From: Empedobacter stercoris
GTDB taxonomy: Bacteria; Bacteroidota; Bacteroidia; Flavobacteriales; Weeksellaceae
Direction: 5' to 3'
Length of the DNA: 64,000 nt
NCBI RefSeq assembly: GCF_020281205.1
Contig: NZ_JACXZC010000003.1
Coordinates: 62,001-126,000 of the forward strand
In this document: positions 44,855 through 52,493 of the stretch, in pieces
Position numbering within the stretch: position 1 is the first letter of the stretch
Layout: each line of letters starts with the position of its first letter
Position numbers and translations under genes: made by a program
Notes under the pieces: generated by a model
Told to the model about the DNA's origin: nothing
The model's input: only the letters and a program-made list of their open reading frames with translations
The model's database searches: none

Positions 44855-45310
44855 ATGAAAAATTTTTTCGGTATATTTTTGATCTCAACTTTTTTACTTT
44901 CTATTTTTTCATGTAAAGAAGATGATTCTTTAGCGATATCTCAGGATCAATTATTGCGCGCAAACAAATGGCAGTTGAAAGAAATTCGTTACAAAAGAGC
45001 GAATGTAGATACAGTTGATAAGTTATTAGAATGTGAAAGGCAATCGACGTTAGATTTTAGAGATGTAGAAAAATATTTTTCAGTGGTTTTTGAAACGATT
45101 AACGGAAATTGTCAAGAAACAGTTACAGAAGGAAAATATACTTTTGAAGCTGAAAAATCGAAAAGAACCTTGAACGTTACCCCAACGAATGGAGAATTGA
45201 AAAAATATTATATGGAACAATTGGATCCGTATTATATGATTATTCAAGATAGTTTAATCGTAAATGACACCTTACAGTTTAGACGTTTTGTTTATCAACT
45301 AGTGAAATAA
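44855..45310 (+). CDS. Lipocalin-like lipoprotein
   Basis: 151 residues. Lipoprotein signal with LLSIFSC (Cys20). The body (NKWQLKEIRYKRA, CERQSTLDFRD, GNCQETVTEGKYTFE) has the W-x-L-x-E start and paired Cys of the lipocalin-like families common in Bacteroidota. Function unknown. Ends at the terminator shared with nth. Confidence 0.72.
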   Translation: MKNFFGIFLISTFLLSIFSCKEDDSLAISQDQLLRANKWQLKEIRYKRANVDTVDKLLECERQSTLDFRDVEKYFSVVFETINGNCQETVTEGKYTFEAEKSKRTLNVTPTNGELKKYYMEQLDPYYMIIQDSLIVNDTLQFRRFVYQLVK

Positions 45311-45311
45311 T

Positions 45312-45342
45312 AAAAAATGCTCGAATTTTCGAGCATTTTTTA
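45312..45342. terminator. Bidirectional terminator between lipoprotein gene and nth
   Basis: AAAAAATGCTCGAA / TTCGAGCATTTTTT nearly perfect stem; nth stops at its right edge (45340). Confidence 0.85.
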
Positions 45343-45963
45343 TTCAAACATTTTTCGCGTAATAAAATCTTTTTCTAAGCTCCATGCACGTGCAGGAGAA
45401 TATTCTCTTCCGTAATAAATAATCTGTATATGAAGTTTATTCCATAATTCTTTCGGAAAAATTTTCTTAGCATCTTTCTCTGTTTCTTCAACGTTTTTAC
45501 CTTTGGTTAACTTCCATAATTTCATCAAACGATGAATGTGCGTATCTACAGGAAAAGCAGGATGACCAAACCATTGCGCCATTACAACCGAAGCTGTTTT
45601 GTGACCAACTCCTGGCAATTCTTCTAACTCTTCAAAACTTTCAGGTACTTCGCCATTGTGTTTTTCGAGTAAAATTTCGGATAATCGTTTGATATTTTTT
45701 GCTTTCGTATTTGACAAGCCAATTTCGCGGATATAATATTTTATTTCATCCACTTCTAATAGTGACATTGCTTTTGCATTGGCTGCTTTTGCAAATAATT
45801 CGGGTGTAACTTGATTCACCTTTTTATCTGTTGTTTGGGCAGATAAGAGTACTGCAATCAATAAGGTAAAAGCATCTTGATGATCTAATGGAATAGGAGG
45901 TGTAGGGTATAATTTTTCCAATTCATCAATCACAAATTGCACACGTTCTTTCTTTAACATCAT
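45340..45963 (-). CDS. nth: Endonuclease III lacking the iron-sulfur cluster
   Basis: 207 residues. HhH-GPD fold with LLSAQTTDKKVN, helix-hairpin-helix LEELPGVGHKTASVV (catalytic Lys122) and PVDTHIHR (catalytic Asp140). It excises oxidised pyrimidines with AP-lyase activity. Oddly the four C-terminal cluster cysteines are absent: the protein contains no cysteine at all and ends ARAWSLEKDFITRKMFE. Two adjacent ATGs (45963, 45960) are both possible. Confidence 0.92.
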   Translation of the reverse strand: MMLKKERVQFVIDELEKLYPTPPIPLDHQDAFTLLIAVLLSAQTTDKKVNQVTPELFAKAANAKAMSLLEVDEIKYYIREIGLSNTKAKNIKRLSEILLEKHNGEVPESFEELEELPGVGHKTASVVMAQWFGHPAFPVDTHIHRLMKLWKLTKGKNVEETEKDAKKIFPKELWNKLHIQIIYYGREYSPARAWSLEKDFITRKMFE

Positions 45964-46138
45964 AAGTTCTGAAACTTTTATGTAAATGTATCATTTTTAT
46001 CTTTATTATTTTATAACGACTTATTTTGACGTTTTAATAACTTACATTTGTAGTAGAAATAAAAGATTAATTAATTAAATCAATCCAGATTCAAGATATA
46101 ATCATTATTTTTACGAGAAGTTCTAAAGACAAATCAAC

Positions 46139-46588
46139 ATGTTAAAAGTAGGAGATAAAGTTCCAGATTTTAAAGGAATTGATCAAGATGGAAACGAGGT
46201 TTCGTATCAAGATTTCGCAGGAAAAAAATTGGTAGTTTTCTTTTATCCAAAAGCAAGTACGCCTGGTTGTACAGCCGAAGCATGCGATTTGCGCGATAAC
46301 GAAAATGCGTTGAAAGCACAAGGTTATCATTTGGTTGGTGTAAGTGCAGATTCTGTAAAAAGACAAAAGAATTTTGCTGAGAAAAATAATTTACCTTTTC
46401 CTTTGCTTGCAGATGAAAGCCATGCTATTTTGAATGCATTTGGCGTTTGGGGACCTAAGAAATTTATGGGACGCGAATTTGATGGAATTCATCGTACAAC
46501 TTTCATTATTGATGAGAATGGAATGATTACAGATGTAATCGAAAAAGTGAAAACAAAGGAACACGCAAAACAAATATTAGAAAAATAA
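46139..46588 (+). CDS. bcp: Thiol peroxidase of the Bcp (AhpC/TSA) family
   Basis: 149 residues. [20 protein letters not shown] holds the peroxidatic Cys44 (TPGCT) and the resolving Cys49, the atypical 2-Cys Bcp spacing. Reduces H2O2 and organic peroxides with thioredoxin. Upstream of recA with a 14-bp gap, so the pair could share a transcript. Confidence 0.94.
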   Translation: MLKVGDKVPDFKGIDQDGNEVSYQDFAGKKLVVFFYPKASTPGCTAEACDLRDNENALKAQGYHLVGVSADSVKRQKNFAEKNNLPFPLLADESHAILNAFGVWGPKKFMGREFDGIHRTTFIIDENGMITDVIEKVKTKEHAKQILEK

Positions 46589-46602
46589 AAAAAAATAAGA
46601 TA

Positions 46603-47652
46603 ATGAGCGATTTAGATAATAAAAAGAAAGCACTACAGCTGATTTTAGATAAAATGGACAAAGCTTACGGTAAAGGAACTGTAATGCGTATGGGAGATTC
46701 GGCTGTTGATGATAAGATAGAAGTCATCTCTTCAGGATCTTTGGGATTAGATTTAGCGTTAGGTGTAGGAGGTTATCCTCGAGGACGTGTAATCGAAATC
46801 TACGGACCAGAATCTTCAGGTAAAACAACCTTAACGTTACACGCAATTGCAGAAGCTCAGAAAGCAGGTGGTATTGCAGCATTTATTGACGCAGAACATG
46901 CTTTTGACCGTTTTTATGCATCTAAATTAGGGGTTGATGTAGAAAACTTAATTATTTCTCAACCAGATAATGGTGAGCAAGCGTTAGAAATTGCTGATAA
47001 TTTAATTCGTTCAGGTGCGATAGATATTATTGTAATTGACTCGGTAGCAGCATTAACGCCAAAAGCGGAGATCGAAGGTGAAATGGGTGATTCTCGTATG
47101 GGATTACAAGCTCGTTTGATGTCGCAAGCATTACGTAAGTTGACAGGTACGATTAACAAAACAAAGTGTACTGCAATTTTTATTAACCAATTGCGTGAGA
47201 AAATTGGTGTTATGTTCGGAAACCCAGAAACAACAACAGGTGGTAATGCGTTAAAATTCTATGCTTCTGTACGTTTGGATATTCGTCGTTCGACACAAAT
47301 TAAAAATGGTGATGAGGTAATCGGAAATCACTCGAAAGTAAAAGTGGTTAAAAACAAAGTTGCTCCTCCATTCCGTCAAGCTGAATTTGATATCATGTAT
47401 GGTGAAGGAATTTCTAAAGTGGGTGAAGTTTTAGATATGGGTGTTGAGAAAGGAATTGTAAATAAATCTGGTTCTTGGTATTCGTATAACGACAGCAAAT
47501 TAGGACAAGGTCGTGATGCAGTAAAAGAAGTATTGAAAGATAATCCTGAATTATGTGAAGAAATTGAAGCAAAAATTGTCGCTTTAATCAAAGGTGAACC
47601 TGTTACGGGTGAAGTTTCTGTTGATGATCCAGCTGATTTATTAGAAGATTAA
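46603..47652 (+). CDS. recA: Recombinase RecA
   Basis: 349 residues. Walker [11 protein letters not shown], Walker [12 protein letters not shown]1 [20 protein letters not shown] and L2 [22 protein letters not shown] loops. Acidic C-terminal tail. Homologous recombination and the SOS coprotease. No LexA-box-like palindrome is obvious upstream, and in Bacteroidota recA is not always under LexA. Confidence 0.98.
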   Translation: MSDLDNKKKALQLILDKMDKAYGKGTVMRMGDSAVDDKIEVISSGSLGLDLALGVGGYPRGRVIEIYGPESSGKTTLTLHAIAEAQKAGGIAAFIDAEHAFDRFYASKLGVDVENLIISQPDNGEQALEIADNLIRSGAIDIIVIDSVAALTPKAEIEGEMGDSRMGLQARLMSQALRKLTGTINKTKCTAIFINQLREKIGVMFGNPETTTGGNALKFYASVRLDIRRSTQIKNGDEVIGNHSKVKVVKNKVAPPFRQAEFDIMYGEGISKVGEVLDMGVEKGIVNKSGSWYSYNDSKLGQGRDAVKEVLKDNPELCEEIEAKIVALIKGEPVTGEVSVDDPADLLED

Positions 47653-47687
47653 GATTAATTCGAAAGAATTTTTATATAATGATTTTT

Positions 47688-47716
47688 AAGCTTTGAGGAA
47701 ACTCAGAGCTTTTTTT
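47688..47716 (+). terminator. Terminator of recA
   Basis: AAGCTTTGAG / CTCAGAGCTT with GAAA loop and 7-nt T-run. Confidence 0.85.
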
Positions 47717-47756
47717 GTAACTTTTCAGATTACTTTGAGTCTTTAAATAAAACAAA

Positions 47757-48905
47757 ATGAAATATTTTCCATTGATATTAATCTTTTTTAGCACAATGCT
47801 TTTAGCTCAAACTAAAAAATCATTTCTTAAAATGAATCAATCAATTGATTTAGTAAATTTAGAATACATAAATAATTTACCTTTTATAAAAGTTTCGATT
47901 AATAATAAAGAGTATAATTTTTTGGTAGATACTGGAGCGCTGACATTTATTTCAACGTCAATTCAGAAAGATTTAAATTTAAAAGTACAATCTTCATCTA
48001 GTATAAGGGACTCACAAAATAATCGTGAAATCATTAATAATACCTTTGTTTCAGAAATTAAAATAGGAAAATCCTCTTTTTATAATATAGAAGCACATAT
48101 TTATGATTTTAAAGGTTTTGAATTTGATTGTCTAAATATTGATGGAATTATAGGGGAAAATTTAATGGCTTTAGCACTTTGGAATATTGACTATTTAAAA
48201 AGAAATATTACTATAACAGAAGATTTAAATAATTTTGATTTATCAACGTATTTTTTAAAGATTCCTTTTTCAACAGATGGGCAAAATACACCATTACTTC
48301 CAATAACAATAAAAAATCATGTTTTCAACTTTAAATTAGACACAGGTTCTAACAGAGGCTTTTCTATTGATAGAAATTTAATATCAGTAAAAGATTCTCA
48401 AAAAGTTAATGTAAAAGGTATTTCATCAATCGGTGCTTTTAATAAAAGTAAAATATCCGAAAACTATTATTTTAAATTAGATACTTTTGAGATTGGAAAA
48501 AAAGTTTTTAGTGATCATATTTTTATGTCTGGAGAAAAAAACTTAATTGGAAATAAGTTTTTAGAAAATTTTGGAGTAATAATAGATTGGAGCAACAAGT
48601 ACATTTATTTAAAAAACGAACCAATAGATTTTAATAAAAAATCTTTAGATTCTTTTGGTTTTGGCTATTCATTTGAAAATAATAAACCATATATTAAACT
48701 ATTATTTGAAGATGAAGGTAATCTTGAGTTAGGTGATGAAATTCTTAGTATTGAAGAAATGGATTTTACTAATTTGAGTAAAGAAAATGTTTGTAAATAT
48801 TTTCAGAACGATATTTTAAAGAATAAATCAAAAATAAATATTAGTATTAAAAGAAATGATAATATTAAAGACTTTATCTTAGAAAAGAAGAGATATTTAG
48901 AATAA
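47757..48905 (+). CDS. Secreted retropepsin-like aspartyl protease with PDZ domain
   Basis: 382 residues. Signal peptide (to LLAQ, about 18). Two aspartyl-protease half sites: FLVDTGAL (Asp58) and FKLDTGSN (near 197), each opening one lobe, as in bacterial double-retropepsin proteins. A PDZ-like domain at about 300-380 (GFGYSFENNKPYIKLL, GDEILSIEEMDF) ends the protein. Probably periplasmic or membrane-associated. Alone after recA, with A/T-richer codon use than its neighbours. Confidence 0.83.
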   Translation: MKYFPLILIFFSTMLLAQTKKSFLKMNQSIDLVNLEYINNLPFIKVSINNKEYNFLVDTGALTFISTSIQKDLNLKVQSSSSIRDSQNNREIINNTFVSEIKIGKSSFYNIEAHIYDFKGFEFDCLNIDGIIGENLMALALWNIDYLKRNITITEDLNNFDLSTYFLKIPFSTDGQNTPLLPITIKNHVFNFKLDTGSNRGFSIDRNLISVKDSQKVNVKGISSIGAFNKSKISENYYFKLDTFEIGKKVFSDHIFMSGEKNLIGNKFLENFGVIIDWSNKYIYLKNEPIDFNKKSLDSFGFGYSFENNKPYIKLLFEDEGNLELGDEILSIEEMDFTNLSKENVCKYFQNDILKNKSKINISIKRNDNIKDFILEKKRYLE

Positions 48906-48910
48906 AAACA

Positions 48911-48933
48911 AAAAACCACTTCTACAGAAGTGG
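48911..48933. terminator. Terminator of the aspartyl protease gene
   Basis: AACCACTTCT / AGAAGTGGTT perfect 10-bp stem with a 3-nt ACA-type loop; A-run on the left, weak T-run on the right. Confidence 0.7.
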
Positions 48934-48935
48934 TT

Positions 48936-49005
48936 TGTCATGTTGAATTTATTTCAACATCGCATATTGTTTGTGATAATAATCCGAAATGAGTTCAGAT
49001 TGACA
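48936..49005. repeat. 70-bp REP-like bimodule element
   Basis: The left module (48936-48955, TGTCATGTTGAATTTATTTC) and the reverse complement of the right module (48986-49005) match at about 15 of 20 positions. The left module also holds its own hairpin ATGTTGAA / TTCAACAT. Lies between convergent genes, right after a terminator. Confidence 0.6.
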
Positions 49006-49012
49006 TCATAAA

Positions 49013-50455
49013 TTACTCCAAAATATACTTCAATTTATAGCCAAACATGCCACGATCTTTGATCATATCAGCAACACCTTCTGGACATTCGTTCTCCCAA
49101 TCTTGTTCAGCATTGGCAATTTTTTCTAAAATTCGACGCGAATAAGAATCTAAATAACCTCTGTTATAATTCAGAATATCTTGAATTCGTCCATTATACA
49201 AGAAATATTTGTACAATTCGTGTACGTTGTCACTTACTTGTAGATTTTTAGAAGTTAGTAAAATATCTTTTTGTTTGTCTAAATATGGATATAAATAAAC
49301 TTTTACATTTTTCTTGAACAATTTTCCGAAAGCTTCCATAATTCCGCCAGGTAAATCAGCATAATATTGCTCATTGAAAATCTCGACCAAATTATTAACA
49401 CCCATTGCTAAGCCAATTTTGGTTTGATTTCGAGTGAATTTTGAGAAATAGTCAACTAATTTATAATATTCAGAAAAGTTAGAAATGATAACATTGTGAC
49501 CTAAACTTCCAATTATATCAGCACGATCTAAGAAATCACGTTCGTTTAATTCGCCTTCAAAACCAGAAGCAATCAGATTAGAAAGTGTAATCTCGAATAA
49601 AATTTCGGTGTTATCTGTTCGTACATTATCTTCTTGTTTAAAAATTTCTAATCCACCTTTGAACATGTCCATATTCACGTTCATAAAAGGACGGAAAGAA
49701 CCACGAATAGCAAAGATATTTTTCTTGTAAAGTAAATCTGCTGGAAGAATATTTTTCCCTTGTGGATTGAAAACCGCAACATCTGTCATTCCATTTTTAA
49801 CCAATTGAAGCGACATCAAACGATTATCAACATATTTAAATTGCGGACCACGGAAATTAATCATATCAATTTCTAATTGATCTTTATCCAACGTATCATA
49901 CAAAGACTTGATTAATTTTCTTGGGTTATCATGGTAATAATAAGCGCCATAAATTAAGTTTACACCCAAAACACCTAATGTTTCTTGTTGTAATTGCGCT
50001 GTATTTTCTTTGAATTTTACATGAAAAATAATTTCATTTGCTTTTTCTTCTTCTGCATTCAATTTGAAACGTAAACCTATCCAACCTTGACCTTCATTCT
50101 TTTTCGAATAATCAATAGTAGTAACCGTATTTGCATAAGTAAAAAATGCTTTCTCTTTGTAATGATCATCAATAAGACGTTCTTTCATCAATTCCATCTC
50201 ATGATCCAACATTTTTTTAAGACGAGCTTGTGTTACATAACGACGATTTTCCTCAACACCATAGATAGAATCAGACATCTCTTTGTCATATGCACTCATT
50301 GCTTTCGCAACAGTACCTGAAGCTGCACCAGCGCGATAAAAAAAACGAACAGTCTCTTGACCTGCTCCAATTTCTGCAAAAGAACCGTATATTTTCGGAT
50401 TCAAATTGATCTCTAAAGCTTTTTGTTTAGGAGTAAGAACTTGTTCTAATGCCAT
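49013..50455 (-). CDS. Large conserved protein of unknown function
   Basis: 480 residues, soluble, no signal peptide. Begins MALEQVLTPKQKALEINLNP and continues YGSFAEIGAGQETVRFFYRA, SGTVAKAMSAYDKEMSD. Later NFRGPQFKYVDNRLMSLQL, GKNILPADLLYKKNIFAIRGSF. I recognise this as a widespread bacterial family that databases label inconsistently (nicotinate-nucleotide adenylyltransferase or TonB receptor names appear, neither supported by the sequence: no HxGH motif and no barrel). Divergent from the MBL gene, sharing a palindromic intergenic site. Confidence 0.75.
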   Translation of the reverse strand: MALEQVLTPKQKALEINLNPKIYGSFAEIGAGQETVRFFYRAGAASGTVAKAMSAYDKEMSDSIYGVEENRRYVTQARLKKMLDHEMELMKERLIDDHYKEKAFFTYANTVTTIDYSKKNEGQGWIGLRFKLNAEEEKANEIIFHVKFKENTAQLQQETLGVLGVNLIYGAYYYHDNPRKLIKSLYDTLDKDQLEIDMINFRGPQFKYVDNRLMSLQLVKNGMTDVAVFNPQGKNILPADLLYKKNIFAIRGSFRPFMNVNMDMFKGGLEIFKQEDNVRTDNTEILFEITLSNLIASGFEGELNERDFLDRADIIGSLGHNVIISNFSEYYKLVDYFSKFTRNQTKIGLAMGVNNLVEIFNEQYYADLPGGIMEAFGKLFKKNVKVYLYPYLDKQKDILLTSKNLQVSDNVHELYKYFLYNGRIQDILNYNRGYLDSYSRRILEKIANAEQDWENECPEGVADMIKDRGMFGYKLKYILE

Positions 50456-50476
50456 AATTATATTTCAAATAGTTTG

Positions 50477-50490
50477 TGGTAAATTTACCA
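50477..50490. promoter_or_regulatory. Perfect 14-bp palindrome between divergent genes
   Basis: TGGTAAATTTACCA centred in the 42-bp gap between the ATGs at 50455 and 50498. Position suits an operator for both genes; no regulator is known. Confidence 0.45.
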
Positions 50491-50497
50491 AATCATT

Positions 50498-51280
50498 ATG
50501 GCTAAATCAAATATAAAAATACATTTTTTAGGAACTGGGACTTCGCAAGGAATTCCGATTATTGGAAGCGATCATCCTGTATGTCTGTCGACTAATCAAA
50601 AAGATAAACGTTTGCGATCATCGTTGTTATTAGAAAAAAATGGTAAGATTATTACGATAGATAGTGGTCCCGATTTTAGACAACAAATGTTACGTTACAA
50701 TGCGCAAAGATTGGACGGGATATTGTACACACATGAGCACAATGATCATGTAATGGGATTAGATGATATTCGTCCTTTGGTATTCAAATCTGGTGAAGAC
50801 ATGAATGTTTATGGTTTGAAACGCGTATTAGATGAATTGCATAATCGTTTTCCCTATATGTTTGCCGAACATAAATATCCTGGTGTGCCAACGGTGATAG
50901 AAAATTATATTGAAGAAGATAAGTTTGAAGTTGCTGGATTCTCGATAGAACCAATTAAAATAATGCATGGACCATTGCCTATTTTGGGTTATCTGATTGA
51001 TGATAAAATTGCTTATTTAACTGATGTGAAAACGATTCCTGTAGAGTCTTTAGAAAAATTAAGAGGGGTAGAAATTTTGATTATAAGTGCATTGCGTGTA
51101 GAACATGAACATTTTTCACATATTTTGTTAGACGAAGCGATTCGATATGCTGAATTAATAGGTGCTAAACAAACTTTTTTTACACATATTTCGCATCATT
51201 TGGGTTTTCATGATGAAGTTGAGAATCAATTACCAAAAGATAAATATTTGGCTTACGATACGTTAGAAATAATTCTGTAA
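50498..51280 (+). CDS. MBL-fold phosphodiesterase (PhnP-like)
   Basis: 260 residues. Metallo-beta-lactamase fold with FLGTGTSQGIP start, IDSGPDFRQQML, the metal motif THEHNDHVMGLDD and HISHHLG near the end. The GTGTSQG and THEHNDH pattern matches the PhnP/Elac-like phosphoribosyl cyclic phosphodiesterase branch. No phn genes are near, so a general cyclic-phosphate or nucleotide role is more likely. Confidence 0.85.
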   Translation: MAKSNIKIHFLGTGTSQGIPIIGSDHPVCLSTNQKDKRLRSSLLLEKNGKIITIDSGPDFRQQMLRYNAQRLDGILYTHEHNDHVMGLDDIRPLVFKSGEDMNVYGLKRVLDELHNRFPYMFAEHKYPGVPTVIENYIEEDKFEVAGFSIEPIKIMHGPLPILGYLIDDKIAYLTDVKTIPVESLEKLRGVEILIISALRVEHEHFSHILLDEAIRYAELIGAKQTFFTHISHHLGFHDEVENQLPKDKYLAYDTLEIIL

Positions 51281-51296
51281 AAAGTTTAAAAAATAG

Positions 51297-51328
51297 TTGG
51301 AAAAATAAATAAACTAACACTATATTTG
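51297..51328 (+). promoter_or_regulatory. Promoter of tRNA-Leu
   Basis: TTG at 51297-51299, 21-nt spacer, TATATTTG at 51321-51328; 12 nt before the tRNA. Confidence 0.7.
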
Positions 51329-51340
51329 CAGTCCATAAAG

Positions 51341-51421
51341 GCTCGGATGGCGGAATTGGTAGACGCGCACGACTCAAACTCGTGTTCCTTTGGAGTGTGG
51401 GTTCGATTCCCACTCCGAGTA
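51341..51421 (+). tRNA. tRNA-Leu(CAA)
   Basis: 81-nt class II tRNA: acceptor GCTCGGA / TCCGAGT (first pair G-T), anticodon stem CACGA / TCGTG around CTCAAAC (anticodon CAA), variable arm TTCCTTTGGAG region, T-arm GTGGG-TTCGATT-CCCAC. CCA not encoded. Confidence 0.93.
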
Positions 51422-51423
51422 CT

Positions 51424-51460
51424 GAAAAAGGTTGTTAATTATTTGATTTTCAACCTTTTT
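51424..51460 (+). terminator. Terminator of tRNA-Leu
   Basis: AAAAGGTTG / CAACCTTTT with an AT-rich loop and T-run. Confidence 0.75.
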
Positions 51461-51545
51461 TATTTTATTTTTTGCCGACATTTTGCCAACAATTAAAGAA
51501 AAACATATTTTAAACTGGTTTTAAACCTCTTTTAAAAACATTAAA

Positions 51546-51583
51546 AAAAACTCATCTTTCAAATCGAAATGATGAGGTTTTTT
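51546..51583. terminator. Terminator-like hairpin after tRNA-Leu
   Basis: AAAAAACTCATC / GATGAGGTTTTTT with a 14-nt loop that can pair internally (TTC/GAA); symmetrical A- and T-runs. Confidence 0.65.
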
Positions 51584-51626
51584 GTTTTTATGTAATTTGA
51601 TTAACTTTATATTATTAAATAATCTT

Positions 51627-51728
51627 ACCCGTTTGGCTCACTGTTTTTACAAAGTCGACACCGTTGGGGTATAGTTTTGAAGTTAAACCCGTAAGGCTCA
51701 CTGTTTACATAGACTTACACCGTTGGGA
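51627..51728. repeat. Two imperfect direct repeats of 42-43 bp at 60-bp spacing
   Basis: Copies at 51627-51669 and 51687-51728 share ACCCGT, GGCTCACTGTTT and ACACCGTTGGG, with a variable middle (ACAAAGTCG versus ACATAGACTT). Not attC sites: the GTTRRRY core is absent. Too few and too diverged for a CRISPR array. Confidence 0.7.
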
Positions 51729-51838
51729 TTTGGCTTTTTTATGCTCATAATCCCACTCATCAGAACCGTCGCTAAATTGTGTTACATAGTTTGCAAATCT
51801 TGTAAAATTGTTTTGTTCCGTTACAAATTTAAATTAAT
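51712..51838 (-). pseudogene. Coding debris, minus strand
   Basis: A 40-codon stretch reads FKFVTEQNNFTRFANYVTQF, continuing with SDGSDEWDYEHKKAKSQR to a TAA inside repeat copy 2. The composition looks protein-like, but there is no start codon and an in-frame stop lies just upstream. It is probably the C-terminal remnant of a lost gene. Family not recognised. Confidence 0.4.
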
Positions 51839-51961
51839 GCCTAATCATCTAAATTGTTGTTTAATAACAATACTACAGTAATAAATGTCCATTGTTTATT
51901 ATTTAATTTTCATTTAACAAACAGATAATATTTAGTTAAGCTAGTAAGAAAATAGAAGAGT

Positions 51962-51969
51962 TACTTTTG
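51962..51969 (+). promoter_or_regulatory. Promoter -7 element of a candidate small RNA
   Basis: TACTTTTG, fits TAnnTTTG exactly; the transcript would begin near 51974-51976. Confidence 0.5.
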
Positions 51970-51975
51970 TATCAA

Positions 51976-52042
51976 CATAATCCTCATGTGTTAATTTATA
52001 TCATTTCTCAAAATCACTTCTCGTATCGGGAAGTTTTTTTGT
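51976..52042 (+). ncRNA. Candidate small RNA of about 65 nt
   Basis: A consensus -7 box is followed about 40 nt later by a terminator hairpin ACTTCTCG / CGGGAAGT (52016-52034) and an 8-nt T-run. Between them there is no frame longer than two codons from the only ATG. Nothing else in the gap explains this promoter-terminator pair. Confidence 0.45.
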
Positions 52043-52069
52043 TTTTAGTAGAAAAATAGAGAGCAAAAA

Positions 52070-52097
52070 AAAGTCGAAATGTTAATTTCGACTTTTA
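52070..52097 (-). terminator. Terminator of the oxidoreductase-thioesterase unit
   Basis: AAAGTCGAAAT / AATTTCGACTTT nearly perfect stem; A-run at 52063-52072 gives the minus-strand T-run. Confidence 0.8.
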
Positions 52098-52100
52098 TAT

Positions 52101-52493
52101 TTATCCTTTGTTTAAACGATCAATGACGTACTCGACTTGAGTTTTTCCATGAGGTTTTGGAGAACCGTTTTCGTCCAAATTAACCATTGTTATTCGGTCA
52201 ACTGTAATAATGGTTTCGTGGGTCATTTTATTTCGAACCTCACATTGTAAAACCAAAGAAGTTCTTCCAAATTTTACGACTTCTATTCCAATCTCAACAA
52301 TATCTCCTTCTTTGGCAGATGACATGAAATTAATTTCGGACATGTGTTTTGTGACGACATGCGAATTTTCGAGTTGAACAATACTGTATAATGCAGCTTC
52401 TTCATCGATCCAAGCCAAAAGTTTTCCTCCAAAAAGTGTTTTGTTTGGATTGAGATCTTCTGGTTTTACCCATTTACGAGTGTGAAATTTCAT
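52101..52493 (-). CDS. Acyl-CoA thioesterase (YciA-type hotdog)
   Basis: 130 residues. Single hotdog domain with FGGKLLAWIDEEAALYS (helix bearing the catalytic Asp), VTKHMSEINFMSSAKEGDIV and GRTSLVLQCEVRN. YciA-like acyl-CoA hydrolase, substrate broad. Its start overlaps the end of the upstream oxidoreductase by 20 bp, so the two are coupled. Confidence 0.85.
   Translation of the reverse strand: MKFHTRKWVKPEDLNPNKTLFGGKLLAWIDEEAALYSIVQLENSHVVTKHMSEINFMSSAKEGDIVEIGIEVVKFGRTSLVLQCEVRNKMTHETIITVDRITMVNLDENGSPKPHGKTQVEYVIDRLNKG

Larger units (their letters stand above)
51461..51960. other. Gene-free region after tRNA-Leu with debris and repeats
   Basis: About 500 bp without an intact gene. It holds a tandem TTTTGCCRACA pair (51470-51491), a further terminator (51546-51583), two direct repeats (51627-51728), and a minus-strand coding remnant (about 51710-51837). 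The mix suggests an old insertion or deletion site next to the tRNA. Confidence 0.6.

Noticed and set aside
51180-51413. Minus-strand 77-codon frame beginning MGIEPTLQRN
   Set aside because: It is the antisense of tRNA-Leu plus flanks, a well-known false ORF.
51627-51728. Possible CRISPR or integron attC sites
   Set aside because: Only two diverged copies, no cas or integrase genes, and no GTTRRRY core.
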